From contig BGKB01000109.1 of NCBI GenBank assembly GCA_003116975.1, positions 124,001 through 188,000 on the forward strand: DNA of 64,000 bases. Reading direction: 5' to 3'. Positions 53,801 to 62,790 of the stretch are shown here, piece after piece (the stretch's first letter is position 1; each line of letters opens with the position of its first letter). The notes beneath the pieces are model-generated. The model was not told the origin of the DNA and searched no databases. It saw only the letters and a program-made list of their open reading frames with translations. This DNA comes from Aurantiochytrium sp. KH105. Lineage: Eukaryota > Sar > Bigyra > Thraustochytrida > Thraustochytriidae. A program made the translations under genes and the position numbers.

Positions 53801-53828
53801 TGTGTCGTGTCGTGTCGTGTCGTCTCGA
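53801..53828. repeat. (GTGTC)n pentanucleotide repeat
   Basis: Four to five GTGTC units, then GTCTC/GAGTC variants, about 250 bases upstream of the polyQ gene ATG. Confidence 0.8.
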
Positions 53829-54096
53829 GTCGTCGCCCCGCGATCGAGCAAAAACGCCCTCGCGGGCACCGCTCACGCGGGCGCGCGCGGACGAGCGAGG
53901 GCGGCGGGACCTTCTCGCCTCGCGCGTCTCCTCGCGCGTCTCCTCGCGCGCGCGCGCGTCGCCTCGCACGCGGCGGCGTCCACGCTGTCGGTCTCCCGCG
54001 CTCGCGCCCGCCTGCGCCCGCCGCGGCGCCCCTAGCGTTTCCCCTAGTCCCGCCCTACGCCCGCGAGCAGGCAAGGGCGCTCGCGCCTCGTCGCGG

Positions 54097-54120
54097 CTAG
54101 CTAGCTAGCTAGCTAGCTAG
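54097..54120. repeat. (CTAG)n tetranucleotide repeat
   Basis: Six tandem CTAG units, self-complementary, resembling the GCTA runs at 14583 and 15645. Confidence 0.85.
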
Positions 54121-55300
54121 CAAGCCGGCGAGCGGGCTCCCGCGCGCGCTGCCTCGCGGCCGCGGGCCTGCGCGTCCGCGTCTGCGCCCGTCCGCGCGGG
54201 GCGCGCGCGTCTGCCGGTCTGCGCGGCGTGCAGCGGAGCGGCGGGGCGGAGCGGCGCGGAGTGGATCGCGCTTTGAGTTCAAACCCCCAGTTTTCAAACC
54301 AGCAAGGCCAGAAAGAAACACTGCACTGCGAAGGAAGCAAGCAAGAAAGCCGCAGCAGCGGCCAGGGGCCGCGCCGAGCGCGCGCCAGCAAGTCGGAATC
54401 CGCGCGCCGCAAGTCGACTTTGCGCCCCGCAAGTGCGCCGCCGGGCCATTCTCCACTTGCGCGCAGCTTTTTTCCTCTCCCTCGCAGGACACCCGCCTTA
54501 CCCTGCACCTTCCGCACCAGGCGTATGAGTATCACGATTAAGGCCGGCGAATGTGTGCGCAACCCTTTTTCGGAGGCGGTGAGGAGCTGTGCGAGACCAG
54601 ACCAGACCAGACCTGGAGGAGCTTTTAGACGCGCAGGGAGCGCTCGCGGGGGTGAAGGGGCGGCACGGCACGGTAGGGCACGGCGCTCGACGCTGACAAG
54701 TTCGCCTCCGCGAGCGCACGGAGGCTAGGGCCGGGGCTGCTTTCAGGCTCTGGGACGGAAGAGACGCGCGCGGCGCAAAATTCGATGCGATGTCGACGCG
54801 GAACATGCAGTGCGCTAGGCCTGCAGCCAGGTGCAATACGATGCGCAGCGGCCGCTGTCTCGGTCTCGCTCGAGCTCATCCCCCGGAAGAATCTCGACGA
54901 CGCCTCGACGGTGGTGTGGCTGACTGGACGGACGCAGCTCGTAGTCGCACGAGGCCTGGCCAAGAGCGGCCACGCGTTGCGTGCTCCTCCGGCTCGCTTG
55001 ATGCGCGGGGTCGGGGCTTTCTTGAAGTGAAGTGGCGGTATCCTGCTTTCTGCTTCTTTCTTTACTAGGCTGAGAGGCTGAGCGAGAGCAAGCAAGCACA
55101 AGCAAGGCTCCGTCCGGACGGGGCCGCTGCAGTTCGCGAACCCGACCTCCTGCCCGCGCCTCGCCGGTACTGCCTCGTTCGCAAGCAGCGCCTCCTCCCG
55201 CGACGCACCTACCCCCGTCCCTGCGCAGCCGCAGCAGCCCAGAGCAGCAAAAGTTTCGTCGGCAGGACGCGAGTAAGCGCGCACAAGGGCACTTGCAAAG

Positions 55301-55624
55301 ATGACGGGAGAAGCTCACCTCTCGTACACGATGGGCGGCCTGCTGGCGGCGGGCGGCATCATGGGCTACGTCAAGGGCAAGAGTGTCCCGTCGCTCGTGG
55401 CCGGGTGCTGCTTCGGTACCGGCTTTGCCATCAGCGGCTGGCTCATCCAGCAGAATGATGCCTACCGCGGACATACCCTTGGCCTCGGTCTCTCCACCCT
55501 GCTTTTGGGTGCCATGGCTCCGCGTGCTCTTCGGACCAAAGCCCCTGTGCCTGTCGCTGTCTCGTCTCTCGGCGCCGTAGGCGTCGTCTACAGCGGCACC
55601 AAGGCGCTTGAGTGGATGGACTAA
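55301..55624 (+). CDS. TMEM14 (UPF0136) family small membrane protein
   Basis: A 107-residue protein from ATG 55301, the usual size of the family. It is mostly four hydrophobic helices rich in Gly and Ala: GGLLAAGGIMGYVKGKSVPS, LVAGCCFGTGFAISGWLI, GHTLGLGLSTLLLGAMAPRA and PVAVSSLGAVGVVYSG. The GYxKxxSxPSLxxG motif after the first helix is the family hallmark. Animal TMEM14C sits in the mitochondrial inner membrane and moves porphyrin; plant FAX proteins of the same family export fatty acids from chloroplasts. In an oil-rich thraustochytrid a fatty-acid or porphyrin role are both conceivable. Confidence 0.92.
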   Translation: MTGEAHLSYTMGGLLAAGGIMGYVKGKSVPSLVAGCCFGTGFAISGWLIQQNDAYRGHTLGLGLSTLLLGAMAPRALRTKAPVPVAVSSLGAVGVVYSGTKALEWMD

Positions 55625-55767
55625 ACCATGACGGACTCTCGCCGACGACAATGACGACGACGACTTTTTTCTCGCACTTCTGCGCCAATGGGCGGGCACC
55701 TGTACGGCGATTACCCCCATTACAAAAAGATTGACACGTTGGAGCGCGATGATAGCCTCCAACGTCT

Positions 55768-55833
55768 CTTGGCGAGAAGCACGCCCTAGCACTGATACGA
55801 ATGACACTTGTCACGAGCTTGATCTTTCTTTTA
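55768..55833. repeat. Direct repeat, copy 1
   Basis: Starts CTTGGCGAGAAGC and includes TAGCACTGATACGAATGAC. It matches the copy at 55913 with few substitutions. Its core TGACA-CT-TGTCA is an inverted pair of TGACA half sites. Confidence 0.85.
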
Positions 55834-55912
55834 TCTGTGAAAAAACGTCCTCGCTCTTACGCGTTATCGACAAAAAGTTTGACCTTTCACAGCCCCGCGT
55901 CAACGAAAATCA

Positions 55913-55979
55913 CTTGGCGAGAAGCTCGCCTTAGCACTGATACGAATGACACATGTCACGGACTTGAGCTTCCTTTACG
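55913..55979. repeat. Direct repeat, copy 2
   Basis: Second copy, offset 145 bases from the first, with the TGACA-CA-TGTCA inverted half sites kept although the spacer differs. Confidence 0.85.
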
Positions 55980-56033
55980 CATGCTTACTGTTTACAAGGC
56001 CTCTGTTTCGAATCTTTTAAAGACTAAAAGGCG

Positions 56034-57686
56034 CTAGGATTGCGATCTATTGTCCTGAATCTTGGATGCTTCGATTTTCACACTATGCAATGCGTGCGGA
56101 CAATGTCCAAACCCTCGAATCGCCACAATCGCATCGTTAAGGGCATCAGGGCTGCTGGCCGAAACCCCGGCATCCCATAGATCAGCCAGGGCCTCTGGAT
56201 CAGGTACAGGCTCATGCAGGAGGGCTACGGCTGCACGCGAACCCCGCACCTTGGATGCAGTCCGTTTACACATGGCCAAGTGATAGCGTTCGACTGCAGC
56301 AGGAACATCAATCGTACTACTGTCTCCTGCACAAAGCTCGCTCGCCAAGGCCGCTGCATCAACGAGCGCTTGATTTGCGCCTTGCCCCTTGAAGGGACTC
56401 ATCGGATGCGCAGCATCGCCGACAAAAGCTAGCTTTCCTACCATGTTTGTGTTACCAAGGTGCGCGTTGAGATCAGCAGCATCGAGCTCGGGGCGGTCAT
56501 AAACAGGGTGCCCGGACAAGAGCTCGAGGTCTGTCTGCTGAAGGAGCGCTGGGATTGGCGCGTGCCAGGTGCCACAACGCCGAAGCGCCTCGGACATGAG
56601 AGAGGTCTTGTCAGCGCATAATGCTTTAGCTTCGTCCTCGTCCTGCATGGGAAAAGAGAGTTGCCACATGATCGAGTCTTGGCCACGTAGCCGCGTGTCC
56701 GTTTGAAAAGAGTTGTCATGCGCGCTCGTGAATGGCATCGTGTAAAGACGGGTCTCTCCATCCATCGTCTCGCAAACGCGTTCATGCGTCAAGGGATGGC
56801 GCAGCGCAGCGATGCCGAGAACGACAACACAGCCAAGGTAATTGAGGTGGTCCTCCGATCCGTAGATTGCCCTTCGCACGCCACTAAAGATCCCGTCTGC
56901 TGCTACCACCAGATCTGCGGCTATCGCGAAACAAGGCTGCCCGTTTACGCTCGATTCTTCATCGAGCTCGCGAAGATTTGGTGGTGGCGTCGTTTCAAAT
57001 TTACCGTGGAAAACGACATCGACCGCTTTTTCAGTGCTGTCCGAGCGCGTTTGCAGCCGATCAAACTTTGAGTTCCAGAGCACCTTGACACCAACGTCAG
57101 ACAGAGGCTCGAGAAGCATGGAACGGAGGTGTTGGCGTGGAACATGGCTGTTGAAGCGACCTTGGCCATTGAATTTGCCGTTTCGCTTGGCGCTAAAATC
57201 TTGCTGGGACGCAAACCATTCCGAGAATGCCGACCCAAAGTAGCCTAAAATGCGACCGTCGCTGCCAAAGGCAAAGTGCGAATAGGATGGTGTCTCCATC
57301 TTGGGCGGCTCAAGGCCGAGGCGACGAAGTGCGCCCCAGCCCTGCTGGATGGTGAGCCCATAGCCTTGTTTCCGCTGCGCAAAGCTCTCATCTTTTTCCA
57401 GAATTGTCACGGAAAATCCAAGTCTCCCTAGAGCGAGCCCTACTGCGCACCCTCCGATGCCGGCACCGACAACGACTACGTGCACTGCCCTTCGTCGGGC
57501 TCGCGTGGACTTGTCGTCCTCGTCGTCGCCATCGTTGTGACGGCCATCTTTCTTCTTTCGCGCACAGCAAATGACGCAAGACTTTCGGACACCGCGCTTG
57601 CCCTTGACCTCGCCGGTGCCGCCGCACTTCCAGCACGAGACCGCCGCGCCGGCTGCCTCCGGATGTTGTGCCACGTCCTCTGCCAT
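56034..57686 (-). CDS. FAD-dependent aromatic-ring-hydroxylase-type monooxygenase with N-terminal CxxCxG finger
   Basis: A 550-residue protein from ATG 57686. Residues 18-41 hold CWKCGGTGEVKGKRG then SCVICC, a DnaJ/rubredoxin-like four-cysteine zinc knuckle, followed by a basic and acidic linker. The class A flavin monooxygenase fold begins near residue 67 with the dinucleotide motif VVVVGAGIGGCAVGLALGRL and FAD-ribose Glu in TILEKDE; the DG motif is in LVVAADGIFSGVRRA (about 275) and the second FAD motif in VGDAAHPMSPFKGQGANQAL (about 421). These enzymes use NAD(P)H and O2 to hydroxylate or epoxidise aromatic or quinone substrates; the substrate here is unknown. The zinc-knuckle addition is unusual. 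No signal peptide seen. Confidence 0.88.
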   Translation of the reverse strand: MAEDVAQHPEAAGAAVSCWKCGGTGEVKGKRGVRKSCVICCARKKKDGRHNDGDDEDDKSTRARRRAVHVVVVGAGIGGCAVGLALGRLGFSVTILEKDESFAQRKQGYGLTIQQGWGALRRLGLEPPKMETPSYSHFAFGSDGRILGYFGSAFSEWFASQQDFSAKRNGKFNGQGRFNSHVPRQHLRSMLLEPLSDVGVKVLWNSKFDRLQTRSDSTEKAVDVVFHGKFETTPPPNLRELDEESSVNGQPCFAIAADLVVAADGIFSGVRRAIYGSEDHLNYLGCVVVLGIAALRHPLTHERVCETMDGETRLYTMPFTSAHDNSFQTDTRLRGQDSIMWQLSFPMQDEDEAKALCADKTSLMSEALRRCGTWHAPIPALLQQTDLELLSGHPVYDRPELDAADLNAHLGNTNMVGKLAFVGDAAHPMSPFKGQGANQALVDAAALASELCAGDSSTIDVPAAVERYHLAMCKRTASKVRGSRAAVALLHEPVPDPEALADLWDAGVSASSPDALNDAIVAIRGFGHCPHALHSVKIEASKIQDNRSQS

Positions 57687-58981
57687 TGTTTTGGGTTGGC
57701 TTTCTTGGCTGGCTGGTGGTTCTGCCAGTCTGCTTCGACCACGTTGTCGTAGAAATATGGAAATGGGACAACGTGAACCCGGAGGACGTGGACCTTATCC
57801 AAATTCGATTTATTGTTAGTTGTTCGTCTCGGGGTCGCGCTGTGTCGCGCCGAGCCATCTTGTGCTCAGGCCTGCTTGCACTTTAAGGGGGAAACGTGCA
57901 ATGGGTCAAAGACAAGAAGAAGCTCCGAAAATAGAAGAAGGAAGAACTGCAAGATGAAGAAGACTCGGAAGGTCGGCGCCGCGAATAATCTGTCTTCTCG
58001 CACTCATTCGAAGAACAAAGAAAGATTATGGTCAGAGCGATTGCGTAGGCTCGTGAATTTGCAGGGTGGAGCGCTGAGTCAAAGTGCTTTGAAGTCACCA
58101 GCGTTCGAAAGTCAAGATGATGGCGATTTAGTTTTTGAGACTCCGACTTCTTTTGGTTCTTCAACGAGCAGGCACTCAGGCCCGAGAAGAATGCATGTTT
58201 GCCTTGAGCGCGCAAATGCTAGACGACGAGATGGTACTTCACACGCGGCTATATATTGGGCTTCCTCTTCCGGCGAATGAGATGTGCAAATTTGGCGATG
58301 GTCGCGTTCTGAGGGACTACTTCCTCGACTCATACTTCCGGCTTCACGATTGATAAGACTTGAGTCTTTTCATCATTTAAAGCGCAATGTCCAGCTCACT
58401 TTAATGTCTGAGAAGAGCAGAAGTGGTGCGCAAGGCAGTTTTGCAAGTTACAATTGAAAACAATGATTATAATTGGTTGATCTCATATCTCATTGGAAGC
58501 TGTGTTCGAGCAAAAAATCATGTGCTCATCACATTATCGACGACGCTCGTCTACATTTTATTGTATTTGCCGTCCGTAAGAACTGTAAAGTGCCCGAAGA
58601 AAAGCCTATTCGCCCCAATCTTGGCCAAAAACAAACTCAGCGCTCAAATTAACCAAAATCCTTTTTTTGAAAGAAGCTTGTCCAGAATACTATCCCGGTG
58701 GACCGGTTGTGCTTCGCAGAGGAAGTCGGTGTGTTCGACTTGGAATCGCTTGCTGCGGACACGGAAAAGTCACATTCCGAGTCGTGGGTCATAAAGGGTG
58801 GAACGCAACTAACTGTAACGACTATCCTTTTCTACGCTCGCGATGGCTGGTATGAACAAGTGGGCGCGCAAAGAGAAAAGATGGCTGAAAATAGCGGTCC
58901 CTTTGGCCGGGCCAAGCCTACATATTTTCTTTCATTTGATTTTTTTTTATTTTATGATAATGGGACACGTCAGCACTCCAA
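57687..58981. other. Intergenic region with AT-rich, possibly decayed coding sequence
   Basis: About 1.3 kb. The proximal part (57687-57950) is the monooxygenase promoter. The rest contains several short, protein-like frames in different registers (57954-58280, 58160-58353, 58667-58855, 58698-58985) and is distinctly AT-richer from about 58360. No single intact gene can be supported. Confidence 0.4.
57954..58280 (+). CDS. Possible small protein of unknown function
   Basis: An ATG at 57954 opens 108 codons. The first 75 residues look protein-like: basic (MKKTRKVGAANNLSSRTHSK then NKERLWSERLRRLVNLQ) then acidic (SQDDGDLVFETPTSFGSS). From about 58160 another frame reads more like protein (EECMFALSAQMLDDEMVLHT then RLYIGLPLPANEMCKF) and runs to a stop at 58353. 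This may be a small gene with an unseen intron, a frameshifted relic, or chance. No family recognised. Confidence 0.25.
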   Translation: MKKTRKVGAANNLSSRTHSKNKERLWSERLRRLVNLQGGALSQSALKSPAFESQDDGDLVFETPTSFGSSTSRHSGPRRMHVCLERANARRRDGTSHAAIYWASSSGE

Positions 58982-61900
58982 CTAGACAACACCGATCTGA
59001 TTACCTTGGCTATGAGAGCTGTGCGTCCCTGGATCAACTTCTTGAGCAACGACGTACAAGCCATCTTCGACTGGGTGGGCTGTAGGAGTAGGGTTCACAT
59101 CGGTCAGCTCGACGGCCCTCGCGATCTCCGTGTCCGTATGGGATCTAGGACGATTATGCTGCCTGTAATACATCACGCCAGCGATAATAGTTGTGAAGGC
59201 ACAGAGAGCTCCAAATGCAGCGACTGCAGACCGCAGACGGTCTTCATAACGAAGCTTGTCCGCCCGAATCATGGTGATTTTATTGAAGAACTCAATCTCC
59301 TCGAGGCATTCCTGAATGCCGAGCTTGCCGAGTCCCCGGTGCGCCCACATTTCGCGAGACGATCCAATCCGATTTGTGAAGAGAGCGCGGCGTTCTGGAC
59401 CGTGGGGGCCATCCCCGAGGCCACCAGAGTTCATCTTTTGATGGACAAAATTGAGGATAGGCCTTGGTCGGTGCACCAAAAATGCTTGCGCCCCAGGAAG
59501 ATGGCGCACCTCATCGGCCGGGGGCGCATAAATGTCGTCGACGTCGATGCCAAAGTCTCTGCACTCTTTCGGGACCTGATCCGGTGGAGGGGGCATGTGA
59601 ACTCCCTCCATCACGCCCAGGAGAACAACCAACACCACAAAGCTGATGACAGCAATGATGAAACAGGGATTCGTTCTCCAAACTTGTACCAGAAGCCTCT
59701 TGATGGTATGTAAGAGCTCCGGAATGGTGCGGTGGCTCTCGTGGTCGTCGCCGTCGTCATCATCATCACGCTCACGTGTCGCGACGGGAAAATCCCCGTG
59801 ATTGCTCGAAGCATACCTGGCACTTCGTGAAGGATCGATTTGGGAAACTGTTCGTTCAGACACGTCGGTCTCCACACGCTCAGGCTGTTCCGTCGATCTC
59901 TGCTTGGGGGCAGCTTCTTCGAGGCGCTCCCCGCCTTCCAGGTCGATATCGCGTTCGAGTCGTTCGAGAGATGGCCCCGCCCGCGCGCCGGTCTGCGCAT
60001 GATCATAGTGTTCGAGAGGGAGGTCATGGTCAGCACGAAATGAGGTTTCCTCGCGGGCGTCGACTTCTTCCTTGCTCTCCTGCACGTGCGTTACATCCGT
60101 AGGTGGAACCGAGACACCCTTCGATTCTTCAAGAGGACTTTCTGTAACGTCGGCATCACCCGTCTTTGTGCTCTCGGAATCCGTCGCATCGAGTTCATCT
60201 TGATCTTCGTTCTCAGAACTGCCAACGCGGCTCGTGGCACCATCCTCCTTTGCGTCAGCGTCTGCATTGGTTCCGTCGTCTCCAGTGCGTGATGGTCCAT
60301 CCTTTAGTACATCAGCACCATCTGTGGGGCCGCGCTTGGCATCATGAAGCTGTCGCACGTTGGTGACAGGGTGGTGATAAAAGGCGACGGGCTTTCTTTG
60401 CAAATCAAGAGGTTCAAGAGGAAACTCCTCGTCGACATTTACTTGCATTTGCCGCGCCGGGTATGAGTTTGCGGCTTCGAAGCGAACGGGATGGCTGGGC
60501 GGGTGGTAGTCCGTATCGCCAGGGTGAGTAAAAATATTCGCCCCGACGTCGTCGAACAAGGCAAGCTCGCTCTCTGCGGGACCATGAAGGGCACGTTGAG
60601 CATTGACGCTGGCGTTCGAGCTTGCGCGATGAACGAGGCGATGGTCTTGAAAGTTGTCCATGCCATGGTGCTGCTGCTGGTGGTGGTGGTGGTGATGTGT
60701 CTGCTGTCGAGGAGGCAGAGGAAGCGTTGCCTGGGACTGTTGCTGTGGGGTGTGATGTGAAAAATTGCCGGGGTAGTCGAGAGGCTGCGAGAGCGGTTCA
60801 TTCATCGAGAAGCCGTCGGAGCCAAAATCAAGGCCGAGGAGATCATCGGCTTCCGCGCCATCGCTAGTCACGTTCATTGTCATGTGCGAGAACGGAGCCT
60901 CCGTTGCAGGGGGTTGGAACTGCGACCGAGAGGAAGGCTGTTTTTGCTCTACCGATCCATCGATGACCTGCGAATACGCGGGACCAGAACTTGGTTCCGT
61001 TTTCACCGCCTCATTGTAGGCTCGTTCAGTTGCACGAAAAGAGGAGTTTCCCGAGGCCACAGGCTGCTGCAAGCTCGAGTCCCATTCCTCCTCCTTGATT
61101 GGTTGAATAGGGTCTTCACTAGGCTGGCGCGGGGGCGAGTTGGATTCGGAATTGAGCGAGTCCGAAGGCGACGACATATAATCCGACGCATGATGTCGAG
61201 ATGAAGTCGAGGGCAAAGTACTATTGCCCACAGAGCCGGTTTCGGTGCTTGTTTCGTAATAGCTGTCAACAACTCTCCTTCGCTTCGCAGCCTCACTTTC
61301 ATCATACGGAACATCCTTTCGTTTCCCAGCCTCAAACTCGCCCATATAGCCGTCCAAGGTAGATGCATGCTGAATGTGGTCTGCGGAAGATGCGCCAAAA
61401 TTCCCAAATCCGTGCGCTGGCTGACTTAAAAAATTGGCGTCCTCATCCCACTGAATGTAAAGCTGGTCCGTTCCTCCCATTGGCTCCATGGTCCCGAGAG
61501 CGGAGAGTCCGCTATAGGCGTGCTGCCGGAGCGTGTGCGAGGGAGCGTTTTGATCAAGGAGACCACTCGGCTCGCCACTGGGCTGCTCGGCATGACCGAG
61601 CGCCATGTTCGCCACGCTGGCAAAGGGAACAAAATCGCCACGTTGGTGCGCGTAGGCGGGAATCTGTTTGTCGGACTCGGCATAGGGACTTTTGTCGACC
61701 TTGGTCTTGTCAGGCTTGGGCGCGCTCCGGCTAGAATACACGGTGAAAACAGGAGATGAGAGTCGCGCGACGCAGCGAACGACCTCTTTGGAGTTCGCGT
61801 TAAGCTTGCCATTCTCTACAATAGAAAGGGGCCCCTCGAAAACGTAGAGCCGCAAAATGTGCTCGGTGTTCTGCTTGTAGCGACCACCTTTCCACCCATA

Positions 61901-62401
61901 ATGCCAGGCACGCTCTCTGAACTCGAAAAGGACATTGGAGGGGGCGAACTGCACCAGCTTGGCACTGTACAAGGGTTCAAAAGGCGCGTCTGCTGACCTT
62001 TCGAACTGGGTGATGCGAGCCATGGCGACCTCTGCTCCGAGATCGATGTCGCCGAGGCGGTCTGTGAGGTCATCCACACAGACAGTCTTTCCGTCCGGGT
62101 TAAGAGGCAGGAAGCGGGCAAGGGCAATGTACATAAATTGGGAGTCCGCGGTGATGGCAGGGCTGACGAAGCGAGCGCGCAACGGGACTTCGCACGCTCT
62201 TGAATTCTTGTGGTCCTTTCCGCACATGGGAAAGCATCGCAGATGCTTTTTGCCGCCCGTCTTGTTATTGCGCTGATAACTCTTTCTGAATGTCTGTTGG
62301 CTGCAAAACTCGAGATTACACTTGGGGTCCACGGTCTCGGCCACGCCGAGCGACACATCTTCTGTCTTCTCGCTGCGCGATACGCCCTCAACATTCGTCA
62401 T
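58982..62401 (-). CDS. Large protein with Cys-rich N-terminal domain and two C-terminal membrane spans; candidate membrane-tethered regulator
   Basis: A 1139-residue protein from ATG 62401 (the frame extends 27 bases with GTG only). Residues about 20-240 look globular: a cysteine cluster (CNLEFCSQQTFRKSY, LRCFPMCGKDHKNSRACE) and a strand-rich part ending HILRLYVFEG and RLSSPVFTVYSSR. Residues about 250-880 are low complexity, with Ser/Pro, Gln and a His run (about 567-573) and acidic stretches, as in transcription activators. A hydrophobic span lies at about 908-931 (CFIIAVISFVVLVVLLGVM), then about 130 residues presumably lumenal, and a second span at about 1063-1080 (AAFGALCAFTTIIAGVMYY). 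A DNA-binding-like head tethered by C-terminal spans recalls MYRF or bZIP/NAC membrane factors, but no homology is established. It may also be a membrane protein with no nuclear role. Confidence 0.78.
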   Translation of the reverse strand: MTNVEGVSRSEKTEDVSLGVAETVDPKCNLEFCSQQTFRKSYQRNNKTGGKKHLRCFPMCGKDHKNSRACEVPLRARFVSPAITADSQFMYIALARFLPLNPDGKTVCVDDLTDRLGDIDLGAEVAMARITQFERSADAPFEPLYSAKLVQFAPSNVLFEFRERAWHYGWKGGRYKQNTEHILRLYVFEGPLSIVENGKLNANSKEVVRCVARLSSPVFTVYSSRSAPKPDKTKVDKSPYAESDKQIPAYAHQRGDFVPFASVANMALGHAEQPSGEPSGLLDQNAPSHTLRQHAYSGLSALGTMEPMGGTDQLYIQWDEDANFLSQPAHGFGNFGASSADHIQHASTLDGYMGEFEAGKRKDVPYDESEAAKRRRVVDSYYETSTETGSVGNSTLPSTSSRHHASDYMSSPSDSLNSESNSPPRQPSEDPIQPIKEEEWDSSLQQPVASGNSSFRATERAYNEAVKTEPSSGPAYSQVIDGSVEQKQPSSRSQFQPPATEAPFSHMTMNVTSDGAEADDLLGLDFGSDGFSMNEPLSQPLDYPGNFSHHTPQQQSQATLPLPPRQQTHHHHHHQQQHHGMDNFQDHRLVHRASSNASVNAQRALHGPAESELALFDDVGANIFTHPGDTDYHPPSHPVRFEAANSYPARQMQVNVDEEFPLEPLDLQRKPVAFYHHPVTNVRQLHDAKRGPTDGADVLKDGPSRTGDDGTNADADAKEDGATSRVGSSENEDQDELDATDSESTKTGDADVTESPLEESKGVSVPPTDVTHVQESKEEVDAREETSFRADHDLPLEHYDHAQTGARAGPSLERLERDIDLEGGERLEEAAPKQRSTEQPERVETDVSERTVSQIDPSRSARYASSNHGDFPVATRERDDDDDGDDHESHRTIPELLHTIKRLLVQVWRTNPCFIIAVISFVVLVVLLGVMEGVHMPPPPDQVPKECRDFGIDVDDIYAPPADEVRHLPGAQAFLVHRPRPILNFVHQKMNSGGLGDGPHGPERRALFTNRIGSSREMWAHRGLGKLGIQECLEEIEFFNKITMIRADKLRYEDRLRSAVAAFGALCAFTTIIAGVMYYRQHNRPRSHTDTEIARAVELTDVNPTPTAHPVEDGLYVVAQEVDPGTHSSHSQGNQIGVV

Positions 62402-62531
62402 CCTAGCAAGAGGCGATGCTTTCGCCACTGCTCGACGACGGCGATTTGCTTGTCCACAACAAGGGAAGCTGGCAGCCGCTTGTCAAAGCGCTCGCAAGCC
62501 CGAGTGCCGTGTCCTTTTCCCTCGTTTGCCC

Positions 62532-62559
62532 GCAAGCAAGCAAGCAAGCAAGCAAGCAG
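62532..62559. repeat. (GCAA)n tetranucleotide repeat
   Basis: Six to seven tandem GCAA units about 130 bases upstream of the ATG at 62401. Confidence 0.9.
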
Positions 62560-62750
62560 GCACGGTGCGTCGAATCAAGCAAGACAACAACGTGCTGGCT
62601 TCCTTTCCTTTCCCCTCGCTCGTCTGCTTCGGGCCGCAGTTGTTTTTATTGTCGGAGAGGGCGCTGGATGCGTCCGGGCTCCTCGTCCGCAGGCAGCTCG
62701 AGCGAGAGGGGCGAAGCGGCGCGCAGGAGCGAAAGGAGATGAGATGGACC

Positions 62751-62790
62751 CTGTCTGTCTGTCTGTCTGTTTGTCTGTCAGTCTGTCTGT
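62751..62790. repeat. (GTCT)n tetranucleotide repeat
   Basis: About nine GTCT units with one TTGT and one CAGT interruption. Confidence 0.9.

Larger units (their letters stand above)
53552..55300. promoter_or_regulatory. Divergent promoter region polyQ gene / TMEM14
   Basis: About 1.75 kb, very GC-rich. It contains GTGTC pentamers at 53801-53828, CGCGCG and CTCGCGCGTCT repeats near 53925-53970, (CTAG) units at 54097-54120, and GACCA repeats near 54594-54612. Frames on both strands are Arg/Ala-rich; no gene is called. Confidence 0.5.
55625..56033. other. Convergent 3' intergenic region with a duplicated element
   Basis: 409 bp between the TMEM14 stop and the monooxygenase stop, AT-richer than its surroundings. 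It holds two copies of a roughly 60-bp element (listed separately). No gene seen. Confidence 0.55.
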
